A DNA stretch of 7,768 bases, taken from the NCBI GenBank assembly GCA_964587655.1, contig CAZPMT010000185.1, positions 1 to 7,768 of the forward strand, given 5' to 3'. Shown one piece after another: positions 1 through 6,149 of the stretch. Below the pieces are notes generated by a model. The model did not search any database, had not been told where the DNA came from, and saw only the letters and a list, made by a program, of their open reading frames with translations. The position numbers were made by a program, and so were the translations under genes. The number at the start of each line of letters is the position of its first letter. Positions within the stretch are counted from its first letter, which is position 1. Source of the DNA: CAZPMT01 sp964587655. GTDB lineage: Bacteria > Hydrogenedentota > Hydrogenedentia > Hydrogenedentales > SLHB01.

Positions 1-449
1 ACTTGGACGCCACTACAGTATTGTCGCGCCAGATCGTTGAGTTGGGCATCTACCCGGCCGTGGACCCGCTCGATTCCACAAGCCGCATCCTCGATCCGCG
101 CATCGTCGGCGACGAGCACTATCGCGTCGCCCGCGGCGTGCAGCAGATCCTGCAGCGGTACAAGGACCTTCAGGACATCATCGCGATCCTCGGCATGGAC
201 GAGCTTTCCGAAGAGGACAAGGTGATCGTCGCGCGCGCGCGCAAGATCCAGCGTTTCCTGTCGCAGCCGAACTTCGTCGCCGAACAGTTCACCGGCCAGA
301 TCGGGAAGTACGTCGGCCTCGAAGACACCATACGCAGCTTCGCGCAGATCCTCGCGGGCGAGTGCGACCATCTGCCTGAAGGCGCGTTCCTGTACTGCGG
401 CGCCGTCGAAGAAGTGTTTGAGAAGGCGAAAGCCATGGGAGTTATCTGA
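1..449 (+). CDS. atpD: F-type ATP synthase subunit beta, C-terminal part (5' truncated by window)
   Basis: This is the C-terminal part, 149 residues, of the catalytic beta subunit of F1F0 ATP synthase, which makes ATP at the membrane-bound F1 head. The first full codon is at base 3; the two bases before it belong to a codon cut by the window edge. Recognisable family segments are LDATTVLSRQI near the start, AVDPLDSTSR, the DELSEED catch-loop segment that contacts the gamma/epsilon stalk, and ARARKIQRFLSQP. The tail DHLPEGAFLYCGAVEEVFEKAK is also typical. The Walker A and B nucleotide-binding part lies outside the window. The stop is TGA at 447-449, and atpC begins 2 nt later, the usual order at the end of atp operons. 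Nothing suggests damage. Identification is essentially certain. Confidence 0.97.
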   Translation, partial: LDATTVLSRQIVELGIYPAVDPLDSTSRILDPRIVGDEHYRVARGVQQILQRYKDLQDIIAILGMDELSEEDKVIVARARKIQRFLSQPNFVAEQFTGQIGKYVGLEDTIRSFAQILAGECDHLPEGAFLYCGAVEEVFEKAKAMGVI

Positions 450-451
450 GC

Positions 452-886
452 GTGGCGGATCAGGATCGGAAAACGCTCGCGTTGGAGATATGCGCCCTGG
501 GCCGCGCGCCGGTCAAGCTCGACGTGACCGACGTGACGGCGCCCGGCGTGATGGGCATCTTCGTCGTGCTGCCCGGCCACGCGCCGCTGCTGTCCAATCT
601 CGAGATCGGCCCGTTGACGGCCGTCATGCCCGACGGAGGAAAAGCAAGCTTCGCCCTCAACGGCGGCTTTGCTCAAGTTCTCGATGACCACGTGTTGATT
701 CTCTCGAAGACCGCCGAGAGCGACAGCGACATCGATGTTGAACGTGCGGAACGCGCACTCCAACGCGCGGAAGAACGACTCAAGAAACCCAGCGAATCAC
801 TCGACGTCGCACGCGCGGAAGCCGCGATCAAACGAGCCCTCGCCCGCCTGACTGTAGCCGGAAAACTTTCTCGCAGCGAGGGCTAG
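452..886 (+). CDS. atpC: F-type ATP synthase subunit epsilon
   Basis: This encodes the 144-residue epsilon subunit of the F1 central stalk, which couples rotation to catalysis and can inhibit ATP hydrolysis. The N-terminal beta-sandwich shows the family hallmark VLPGHAPLLSNLEIGPL (about residues 34-50) and the FALNGGFAQV strand. The C-terminal helical hairpin begins at about residue 90 with the typical SDIDVERAERALQRAEERL and closes with AEAAIKRALARL. The GTG start at 452 is chosen because it is 2 nt past the atpD stop and gives a normal family length. A GGGAG (437-441) inside the atpD tail, 10 nt upstream, can serve as ribosome binding site. It is the last gene of the atp operon here; the next gene on this strand is unrelated and 131 nt away. 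Confidence 0.96.
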   Translation: MADQDRKTLALEICALGRAPVKLDVTDVTAPGVMGIFVVLPGHAPLLSNLEIGPLTAVMPDGGKASFALNGGFAQVLDDHVLILSKTAESDSDIDVERAERALQRAEERLKKPSESLDVARAEAAIKRALARLTVAGKLSRSEG

Positions 887-943
887 GCGTCTCATCTTGA
901 TCGGCTGGCGCTGTTCTTTCTTTCCCAAGGTTTTCGCTTCCCG

Positions 944-974
944 TTCGCTATGGACGCGGGCGATCCCTTAGAAT
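944..974 (+). promoter_or_regulatory. candidate sigma-70-type promoter for the glycosyltransferase
   Basis: In the 131-nt gap after atpC there is TAGAAT at 969-974, five of six matches to the -10 consensus. The best -35 partner is a poor TTCGCT at 944-949 with a 19-nt spacer. Initiation near 981 would leave a leader of about 37 nt carrying the AAGGA site at 1006-1010. The gap shows no convincing rho-independent terminator for the atp operon, so read-through from atp is also possible. The weak -35 keeps confidence low. Confidence 0.25.
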
Positions 975-1017
975 AGTGACGGAATTTTCAGCGTGCGCGC
1001 ACATCAAGGACGGAACG

Positions 1018-2250
1018 ATGCGGGTTGCCTTCGTCGACCTCTTCTTCTCGTGGCCTCCGCATGGCGGGGCCGACGTTGACCTCTACAATGTAGCGCGCTG
1101 CCTTCATGATCTGGGCTATGACGTCCAGGTGTTCGTTGCGGCTTGCGAGGACTCGTGGGAGCGCGGGTCCGTCGACCCGGCGAAGTTGCCCTTTCCCGCG
1201 ACGCGTTTGGATTTCACCAACCGACAGATAAACCGTCTTGAGATGCCGGATCGGTTCCGCGCCGCGGTGGATGCATGGAAGCCGGACGTAGTCTTCGTCT
1301 GCGACGGTTTCTTTCTGAAACCGTACGTGAGCGAGGCGCTCAGACATTACCCGACGGTGCTGCGCTACTTCGCATACGAGCTTGTGTGTCCGCGCGACTC
1401 GCGCCTGTTTCTGAACGGTGCAACGTGTCCGATGAACTACCTCCGTACCCCTGAGACGTGCCGGCCGTGCTCGATCTACGGCATGTCGGACGAGATCAAG
1501 CGCTGGCGTTTCTTGTCCTGGACGCAGGAGTACATCGCGGCGAGGGCATTCATGCCCGGGTACTATTCCTTCCTGATCGAGTCGATCAGGCATTCCAAAG
1601 CAGTCGTGGTCTCGAACCCTCTGCACGTGCGGCAGTTGGAGGGGTTCCATCCGGACGTTTGCATCATTCCGGGCGGCGTGAACGTCGAGGACTTCTCGTA
1701 TTCGCAGCCGATTCCGAAGGGAGTGGGGGAGAGGAAGGTCATTCTCATGTCGGGCCGCGTCGAGGATACGGCCAAGGGCATGCAAACGCTTCGCGAAGCC
1801 GGAGAACTTCTTGCCCGGGAACGCAACGACTTCGAGATCCATCTGACGCACACGGACTTCAGCGTCAACAACGATTGGCTGAAGGCGATTGGGTGGCGCA
1901 AACACGCCGAGATTGTGGAGCTCTACAGAAAGTCCGACATCTGTGTCGTGCCGTCCGTATGGCAAGAGCCATTCGGCCTTGTCGCCGTTGAGGCCATGGC
2001 TTCAGGCCGTCCAGTCTGCGCGAGCCGTGTGGGCGGACTCCAGGACATCGTCCTGCACGGAGAGACCGGTTTTCTTTTCGAGGCCGGCGATAGCCGCGCG
2101 CTGGCGGAATGCCTCGCGAAACTTCTCGACAGTGCCGATCTCAGAACTCGAATGGGCGAGGCGGGGCGCAGGCGCGCCGAAGCGGAGTACGATTGGAAAC
2201 GTCTCGTCGAAAGGTACTATCCCCCATTGCTGGAGAGGTGCGTGAGATGA
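1018..2250 (+). CDS. GT4-family (GT-B fold) glycosyltransferase with Cys4 cluster
   Basis: This encodes a 410-residue cytoplasmic or membrane-peripheral glycosyltransferase of the retaining GT4 type, likely transferring a nucleotide-activated sugar onto an envelope polysaccharide or glycan. The N-terminal Rossmann half has a glycine pair in PPHGGADVDLYNVARCLHDLG (residues about 13-33), where GT4 enzymes place their N-terminal glycine loop. The C-terminal donor half begins near residue 235 with VILMSGRVEDTAKG. It contains the EX7E motif in EPFGLVAVE (E317 and E325), then GRPVCASRVGGLQDIV and the GETGFLFEAGD loop. Four cysteines, C124, C137, C148 and C151, form CX12CX10CX2C in the first half. 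The ATG at 1018 is preferred over a GTG at 976 because AAGGA lies 7 nt upstream and the protein then opens directly with the first beta strand. It overlaps the next gene by ATGA. The acceptor and sugar cannot be told from sequence. Confidence 0.9.
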   Translation: MRVAFVDLFFSWPPHGGADVDLYNVARCLHDLGYDVQVFVAACEDSWERGSVDPAKLPFPATRLDFTNRQINRLEMPDRFRAAVDAWKPDVVFVCDGFFLKPYVSEALRHYPTVLRYFAYELVCPRDSRLFLNGATCPMNYLRTPETCRPCSIYGMSDEIKRWRFLSWTQEYIAARAFMPGYYSFLIESIRHSKAVVVSNPLHVRQLEGFHPDVCIIPGGVNVEDFSYSQPIPKGVGERKVILMSGRVEDTAKGMQTLREAGELLARERNDFEIHLTHTDFSVNNDWLKAIGWRKHAEIVELYRKSDICVVPSVWQEPFGLVAVEAMASGRPVCASRVGGLQDIVLHGETGFLFEAGDSRALAECLAKLLDSADLRTRMGEAGRRRAEAEYDWKRLVERYYPPLLERCVR

Positions 2251-2720
2251 ATGAACCTCGGCGGATCGGCGTCTTCTACGGCAAAGGACGGACCTTTCTC
2301 GACGCGCTGAAGTCGATCAAGTCACACGATCCCGCCGCGCTCGTGTGCGCCATAGTCCCAGCGGCTTACCCCGTCTCGGAAGACGAGATTACCTTCGCCG
2401 ATGAGATTCTCAAGACCGATAGGGCGCGGTACGGCGCGCGGGACATCGTCCCCTTATTGCTTCTCATTCGGCAGCTTCGTGGGGCGCGTTACGATGCATT
2501 CGTCATCCTCTTCGACAGTCCGCGGCAGCGAATCCTTGCTTCGCTTGTGAGAGCACGGCGGCGTTTACACTGCCGATTGGACGGTAAGGTGGTGGAGCTT
2601 GAATACACGATCCCAGGGGTGGTCGGGGATGCCGTGCTCCGCAACCTGTGGGGGAGGCTCGTCTACGCTTTCCTATGGGCCTTCGTGCGCCTATTCCGGG
2701 CGCCGCTCGTCGACCGGTGA
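2247..2720 (+). CDS. small conserved-looking protein of unknown function, coupled to the glycosyltransferase
   Basis: This encodes 157 residues; I do not recognise a named family. The ATG at 2247 overlaps the upstream stop (ATGA), and GGAGAGG at 2232-2238 lies 8 nt before it, so translation is coupled to the glycosyltransferase and a joint role is likely. Visible are an opening strand, RIGVFYGKGRTFLDAL (6-21), a hydrophobic ALVCAIVPAAY strand, and a stretch YDAFVILFDSPRQRILASL (about 82-100) followed by a basic RARRR. This alternation resembles half a Rossmann fold, and the second stretch faintly recalls the N-terminal domain of GT9 heptosyltransferases. That comparison is an impression, not a match. 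A hydrophobic C-terminal segment with basic residues (about 133-153) could associate with the membrane. The protein is far shorter than a GT-B enzyme. Sequence resembling coding continues in frame past the stop. Confidence 0.75.
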   Translation: MNEPRRIGVFYGKGRTFLDALKSIKSHDPAALVCAIVPAAYPVSEDEITFADEILKTDRARYGARDIVPLLLLIRQLRGARYDAFVILFDSPRQRILASLVRARRRLHCRLDGKVVELEYTIPGVVGDAVLRNLWGRLVYAFLWAFVRLFRAPLVDR

Positions 2721-2795
2721 GTGGCTAATGTCTTGTTGCCGGGAATATAAGGCAAGCACGTTGCTTCGATCGCCAAGAGACTCTTCGCTGACAAG
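2721..2795 (+). pseudogene. possible decayed in-frame coding remnant after the small protein
   Basis: Directly after the TGA at 2718-2720 the same frame reads VANVLLPGI, a TAA at 2748-2750, then GKHVASIAKRLFADK and a TGA at 2796-2798. The second piece is an amphipathic helix that looks like the stretch just before motif I in some class I SAM methyltransferases, but no glycine-rich motif I follows. It may be the start of a deleted downstream gene or a former C-terminal extension. The evidence is only the look of a short peptide, so this is tentative. The rest of the gap to 2833 holds no clear terminator. Confidence 0.25.
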
Positions 2796-2833
2796 TGACG
2801 TTCGCCCTCCCGGAAATCGCCCGCGTTTGACTG

Positions 2834-3865
2834 CTACCGCGTGATGAAGGGCTCGAGCATGTCGAGCGGAAGGACTTCCTGCTCCGGGAGACGCCCTGCT
2901 TTCACGGCCTTTGCGTATTGTTCAAGCCACGAGCGGGCGGCAGCGGCGTCCATCGCGCGCGCGATCGCGTCGAAAAACAGTCCGGGGTCGACGGGGAGGA
3001 TCCTGAACGCCCGTCCGCCCCAGTCCCACTTTGCGCTGACAATGCGGTGGATCAGTTTTGCGGGCGTCATATAGGGCGTCATCCGGCGGCACGCGATGAG
3101 TTTGATGCGCGGACCTCCGCGGACCGGATCGGTTACGACGAAATCGCCGGAGGCAACCTGCGGCAACTCCATGCAGTCGCGCTTGGCCGGATCGAACGTA
3201 CGGACAATGGTCTCGACTATCCGGGCCTTCAACTGCTCCGTCTGTGCGATGGTGAAGGTATGCGGCTTCTTCGTATTGATGAAGAACTGCAGGTCGCGGT
3301 TCACGCCCAGTTCGTGGCAGCCGCTCAGCCACTGCGTCACGTATGCGTAGATCTCGCGTCCGTGACTTACCCGCTTGTGGCGGTCCGGCAGGTACACGCG
3401 CCCGCCGCGGAACGGCTTGACCACGGCCATCGGCGCCCGCTGGTGCAAGACGTGCAGGTTTCCCAGTTCCGCCTGGGCCACGCGGCTGTATTCCTCGTGA
3501 TGTTTGGCGGCCACAAACGCGAAGGTCGCTTCCTTGCGTTTCGCATTGGCGGCGTGCAGCCGGAAGATCAACTGGTACTTGCCCTCCTGGAAAAGTTCAA
3601 AGGCGAGCGACGTTACGGGCGCCGGTCCAAGCACCTGTTGAATGCTTGGGAGCAGAAAGCGGTCCTTGTCGGTCTGGATCATCCATTCGACGGCACTGGC
3701 GAGGGTTTCGAGCTGGTAGAAACGCTTGATCTCATTTCCCCAGAAATCGAACAGGGAACGCAGACCTTCCCAGCGCACGCGGGGCCCGCTCGTCGCGTCG
3801 CGGGAGACCTGCTCACGCAGCCCGCGCGACACGGGGCCCTTCGTTTGACGGCGTTGTGCGAACAT
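2834..3865 (-). CDS. hypothetical protein, 343 residues, possible divergent kinase-like fold
   Basis: I do not recognise this family. The ATG at 3865 is preferred over a TTG at 3901 because AGGA and AAGGA lie 5-13 nt upstream and a -10-like TATACT at 3906-3901 would place the transcript start inside the longer version. The protein is soluble, with no signal peptide or membrane segment, and has a basic N-terminus. Residues 98-187 loosely follow the small lobe of phosphotransferases: strands, a lysine in FVAAK (K121), a glutamate in AQAELGNL (E133), then a hinge-like AYVTQWL before a helix. Later, LPQVASGDFVVT (D241) and PRIKLIACRR sit where a catalytic loop and metal-binding strand might be, yet no HxD...N or DFG is present. 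The kinase reading is weak inference; it could be an unrelated alpha/beta protein. The gene stands alone and converges with the glycosyltransferase pair. Confidence 0.8.
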   Translation of the reverse strand: MFAQRRQTKGPVSRGLREQVSRDATSGPRVRWEGLRSLFDFWGNEIKRFYQLETLASAVEWMIQTDKDRFLLPSIQQVLGPAPVTSLAFELFQEGKYQLIFRLHAANAKRKEATFAFVAAKHHEEYSRVAQAELGNLHVLHQRAPMAVVKPFRGGRVYLPDRHKRVSHGREIYAYVTQWLSGCHELGVNRDLQFFINTKKPHTFTIAQTEQLKARIVETIVRTFDPAKRDCMELPQVASGDFVVTDPVRGGPRIKLIACRRMTPYMTPAKLIHRIVSAKWDWGGRAFRILPVDPGLFFDAIARAMDAAAARSWLEQYAKAVKAGRLPEQEVLPLDMLEPFITR

Positions 3866-3900
3866 GATTCCTTTTCCTGAACTGGAGTGCGGCAGGTGCA

Positions 3901-3929
3901 AGTATACGTGAAGCGCGGTTGTCAGGGAA
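3901..3929 (-). promoter_or_regulatory. candidate promoter for the 343-residue protein
   Basis: On the minus strand TATACT (3906-3901) matches the -10 consensus at five of six positions. A 17-nt spacer leads to a weak TTCCCT (3929-3924) as -35; a better CTGACA lies nearby but only 13 nt away. Initiation near 3894 would give a leader of about 29 nt containing the ribosome binding site and would exclude the TTG start at 3901. Confidence 0.35.
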
Positions 3930-3938
3930 ATTCAGTCA

Positions 3939-3971
3939 GGCCCCTCGATTGACGGCCGGCGTCAAGGGGCC
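3939..3971 (-). terminator. imperfect GC-rich hairpin at the end of the ridA-peptidase operon
   Basis: Arms GGCCCC (3939-3944) with TTGAC (3949-3953) pair with GTCAA (3961-3965) and GGGGCC (3966-3971), leaving a four-base bulge and a seven-base loop. The hairpin includes the stop codon of the peptidase-like gene (3964-3962). On the minus strand it is followed after a few bases by AATTT, not a full uridine tract. It may act as a terminator or as a 3' end stabiliser. Confidence 0.35.
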
Positions 3972-5221
3972 GCGAAGGTGCGCGCGACGTCTTTCTCGAG
4001 CGCGGCGTATGATCGGTTGTAGTTCCGCTGTACCGCCTCTTCGGGCTTGATGCCCTGGGCGATATCGGACATCATATTCACCATGCGGCGCTGGCCGAAG
4101 TTCTTCCACAAGTAGTCGACCGTCGCGTGCGCCTGCGCATAGGCCAGCCGAAGTGGCGCCGGATCCAGCCGCTTCAACTGGGACTCGCTCAGCTCTTTCA
4201 GCGTGAACAGTCCGTCCTGCGCCCCTTGCAGGAGGTCCGTTTCAGGGGCGCCGAACGATTTCGAGTAGGTTTCCGCCAAGCCCTCGTTCAACCACCAGGG
4301 TACCCGGTTTCCCGCGAGGAACCTTACCACGACGTGCGTGAACTCATGATAGAGACGCTGCTTCAGATCCTCGTCAGCGAGGGCGTTGCCCGCGGCATCG
4401 AAGAGAGGAATCCGGATCTTCCCGTCATACAATGCGCCAACATGCTCTCCGACTTGTGTCGCGTCGGTGAACTCCTTCGCGTTGTACACGATGACCTGGA
4501 TGGGCGTCGGGGGATACACCCCGCCCAAGTTCCGCCCCACGTCGAGATAAGCGCGTTCGAGAAACTTGGTGACGTTCCGCAGAGATCGAGCAGCGATCTC
4601 CGGACTATGCGTGAGTTGAAAGTGACGCGACCCTGAAGGACGGAACGATGCTTCGACGGTTTCCTCGCGAGACGCCTTCTCGATCTTCTCGCGCAGTCCC
4701 GGGCGATTGGGCTGGGCTTCCAGCACCCATTTCCATTGGACTTGGGCCGAAGGCACGTCGTTGTCATCGTAGTAGGCATCGCCCAGCAGGTCGTGTGCGG
4801 CAACGCTGCGCGGGGCCAATTCAATGGCCTCTTCGAGCCGGGCAATCGCCTCGGCCACGTAGTCGAGCCGGAGATAGTACGAACCGAGTTGTATCAAGGG
4901 TGATTCGTTCTCGGGGTCGATGCCGGTGGCAAGTTCGAGATGCTTGACCGCGGCCGCGAAGTCGGCTTCCCTGGCGAGCCCGTTTGCCGCGGCCTGGTGA
5001 GCGTTGCACAGGTTCCGCCGCACCACGTTGTTATCGGGCACGAGCGAATAGGCGCGCTCGAACGTCTGGACCGCCTCCTCCCATTGACCGGCGTTATAGA
5101 GAGCGACACCTTGTGCGTTCAGGTCGGCGGCCGTCTGCACGCTGGCGGCGGCGGCGATACAGCACAGGATAAGCAACGCGCAAAAGAATCTCTTAATAAA
5201 CATGAAGAAGGGTCTCGGCAT
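3962..5221 (-). CDS. secreted TPR protein with C-terminal peptidase-MA-like (gluzincin) domain
   Basis: This encodes 419 residues from the ATG at 5221; an in-frame ATG at 5203 would give 413. The N-terminus is a signal peptide, with basic KR at 10-11, a hydrophobic run to about residue 26 and alanine-rich cleavage sites. No small residue precedes the cysteines, so a lipobox is unlikely. About four TPR-like units cover residues 32-173, for example GQWEEAVQTFERAYSLVPDN and AEAIARLEEAIELAP. The C-terminal half (about 200-415) has a zinc-protease core: HEFTH (H292, E293, H296) and NEGLAE (E313) 17 residues after the second histidine, the gluzincin order of the peptidase-MA-like family. All expected ligands are present, so it may be an active periplasmic or extracellular protease; the substrate is unknown. 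It starts 3 nt after the ridA stop with no clear ribosome binding site, suggesting translational coupling. Confidence 0.9.
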   Translation of the reverse strand: MPRPFFMFIKRFFCALLILCCIAAAASVQTAADLNAQGVALYNAGQWEEAVQTFERAYSLVPDNNVVRRNLCNAHQAAANGLAREADFAAAVKHLELATGIDPENESPLIQLGSYYLRLDYVAEAIARLEEAIELAPRSVAAHDLLGDAYYDDNDVPSAQVQWKWVLEAQPNRPGLREKIEKASREETVEASFRPSGSRHFQLTHSPEIAARSLRNVTKFLERAYLDVGRNLGGVYPPTPIQVIVYNAKEFTDATQVGEHVGALYDGKIRIPLFDAAGNALADEDLKQRLYHEFTHVVVRFLAGNRVPWWLNEGLAETYSKSFGAPETDLLQGAQDGLFTLKELSESQLKRLDPAPLRLAYAQAHATVDYLWKNFGQRRMVNMMSDIAQGIKPEEAVQRNYNRSYAALEKDVARTFAAP

Positions 5222-5224
5222 GAT

Positions 5225-5614
5225 TCATCGGTTAGGGAGTACGGCGACCGCCTCGATCTCGACTTGGATGTCAAAAGGGAGGCGTCCGGCCTGGATGCAG
5301 GTCCGCGCGGGGTAGTTCGACGTAAAGAACTCCTTATAGACCTCGTTGAATTCGGCGAAATGGTCCATGTCGGCCAGGTATACGTTGACCTTCGCGACGT
5401 GCTCAAGACCGGAACCGGCGTCCTCGAGGATGGCCTTGAGGTTCGACAACGTCAATCGCGCCTCTTGTTGAATCGTCCCCTTGCGCAGCCCGGTTTCGTC
5501 GGGCGCGACGGGACCTTGGCCCGAAACGAACAACAGGCCGCCCACGGCCACCGCGTGCGAGTAAGGCCCTTGGGCCGGCGGGCCATTTGGAGCGAACACG
5601 CAACGTTTTTCCAT
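5225..5614 (-). CDS. ridA: RidA family enamine/imine deaminase
   Basis: This encodes a 129-residue member of the RidA (YjgF/YER057c/UK114) family. These trimeric cytosolic proteins hydrolyse reactive enamines and imines such as 2-aminoacrylate made by PLP enzymes, protecting other enzymes. Family features are GPPAQGPYSHAV near residues 11-21, LLFVSGQGP, and NYPARTCIQAGRLP. The residues matching the E. coli active site are kept: R104 (for R105), C106 (for C107) and E119 (for E120), so this is probably an active RidA-type deaminase. The second of two adjacent ATGs (5617, 5614) is preferred because GGAGG at 5625-5621 is 6 nt from it; either is possible. An upstream TTG at 5662 would add 16 residues atypical of the family. 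It is the first gene of an operon with the TPR protease. Confidence 0.95.
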   Translation of the reverse strand: MEKRCVFAPNGPPAQGPYSHAVAVGGLLFVSGQGPVAPDETGLRKGTIQQEARLTLSNLKAILEDAGSGLEHVAKVNVYLADMDHFAEFNEVYKEFFTSNYPARTCIQAGRLPFDIQVEIEAVAVLPNR

Positions 5615-5640
5615 CATCTGCCTCCAAGTCTCGCTCCTAG

Positions 5641-5669
5641 ACGGTATCACACTCTTCGCCAAGCGTCAA
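5641..5669 (-). promoter_or_regulatory. ridA: candidate sigma-70-type promoter for ridA
   Basis: On the minus strand TTGACG (5669-5664, five of six matches to the -35) is followed after exactly 17 nt by TACCGT (5646-5641), a poorer -10. Initiation near 5634 would leave a leader of about 20 nt with GGAGG at 5625-5621. Position and spacing are good; the -10 is weak. Confidence 0.45.
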
Positions 5670-5680
5670 ACGTCCGTAAG

Positions 5681-5866
5681 CACAGGCGCCGTCGTGCGGA
5701 GATTGTAGCTACACTGGGACGGCAATTGGAGAACGAATTCGGCCGGGGCTTCGGGGACAAGAATCTGCGCCGGACGGTCCAATTTGCCGAGGTCTTCCCT
5801 GACGGGCAACCGGTACTCGTCGTCGCCGCATACAGCGCTCTGCTGCTTGCCGCGCTGCTCACTTTT
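5681..5866 (+). pseudogene. decayed fragment of a DUF1016 / YhcG-type (PDDEXK nuclease) gene
   Basis: The + strand reads, from 5696 to 5803, AEIVATLGRQLENEFGRGFG followed by DKNLRRTVQFAEVFPD. This is the characteristic N-terminal DUF1016 pattern of YhcG-like proteins, where intact members read approximately IVATLSRQL, GRGF, NLRRM and QFAEVFPD. After the FPD the match fades: the frame gives SALLLAALLTF where families have a LSRQLSWSHF-like stretch, and the matching HF (5860-5865) is in another frame, which suggests an indel. The C-terminal nuclease domain is absent and no plausible start codon or ribosome binding site precedes it. The open frame extends upstream only because it runs antisense through ridA. 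This looks like the remnant of a gene that once lay between ridA and the UroD-like gene. DUF1016 genes are often accessory and horizontally moved. Confidence 0.72.
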
Positions 5867-6022
5867 GGGCCACAAAGAACCGACGACTACGCCAAGCCGC
5901 CAAAGTGGAGACGAAAGGCCAAGAGACCCTCGTGTCTCGATCTCATGACACTGCTCAGAAAAGAAATGCACCAACATCCCGAAATGCTAATCCCGCTGGA
6001 AATCAACACTTCCCTAAGCCAC
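5867..6022. other. non-coding stretch with no recognisable gene
   Basis: Between the DUF1016 remnant and the next promoter I see no supported gene. The frame continuing from the remnant stays open to 6046 without recognisable domains and may be eroded downstream sequence of the same dead gene. Local codon phase and composition do not favour any strand. Confidence 0.4.
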
Positions 6023-6050
6023 TTGGCTCGCGCAACGGCGGCGTGATAAT
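6023..6050 (+). promoter_or_regulatory. candidate promoter for the UroD-like/SDR operon
   Basis: TTGGCT (6023-6028) and GATAAT (6045-6050, five of six matches to the -10) are separated by 16 nt. Initiation near 6057 would leave a leader of about 93 nt before the UroD-like start, with a strong palindrome at its very 5' end. No better promoter-like pair is visible closer to the gene. Confidence 0.4.
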
Positions 6051-6064
6051 GTAGAAACTCCAGA

Positions 6065-6088
6065 GACAAGGGGTTGCGACCCCTTGTC
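6065..6088 (+). promoter_or_regulatory. perfect 10-bp inverted repeat in the UroD operon leader
   Basis: GACAAGGGGT (6065-6074) and ACCCCTTGTC (6079-6088) are exact reverse complements around a TGCG tetraloop-sized spacer. As RNA it forms a stable 10-bp stem; as DNA it is a two-fold symmetric site just downstream of the candidate -10, a usual place for an operator. No uridine tract follows on either strand and no complete gene ends just upstream, so a simple terminator is unlikely. Operator, 5' mRNA stabiliser and dispersed repeat remain possible. Confidence 0.6.
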
Positions 6089-6149
6089 CGGATGCGCGGA
6101 AGCTCTGCGCGCGCGATGAAGTGCGGCCGATAGGAATGGACGGACGGCC

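Noticed and set aside
988..1965. 325-residue open frame on the - strand
   Set aside because: Antisense shadow of the GT4 glycosyltransferase, rich in Arg/His/Val as expected of a mirror frame.
2739..2813. CCGGGA (2739-2744) and TCCCGG (2808-2813) as a terminator stem between convergent genes
   Set aside because: Only 6 bp with more than 60 nt between arms and no uridine tract; not a credible terminator.
2918..3880. 320-residue open frame on the + strand
   Set aside because: Antisense to the 343-residue minus-strand gene, which has the better start, ribosome binding site and protein-like composition. I kept the minus strand.
5666..5977. 103-residue open frame on the - strand
   Set aside because: Overlaps the DUF1016 remnant in antisense, has no ribosome binding site and would end inside the ridA promoter.
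4940..6046. 368-residue open frame on the + strand
   Set aside because: It is antisense to ridA and to the N-terminus of the TPR protein, both clear real genes. Only its 5696-5803 part has family resemblance (DUF1016), with no start site, so the whole is not a gene.
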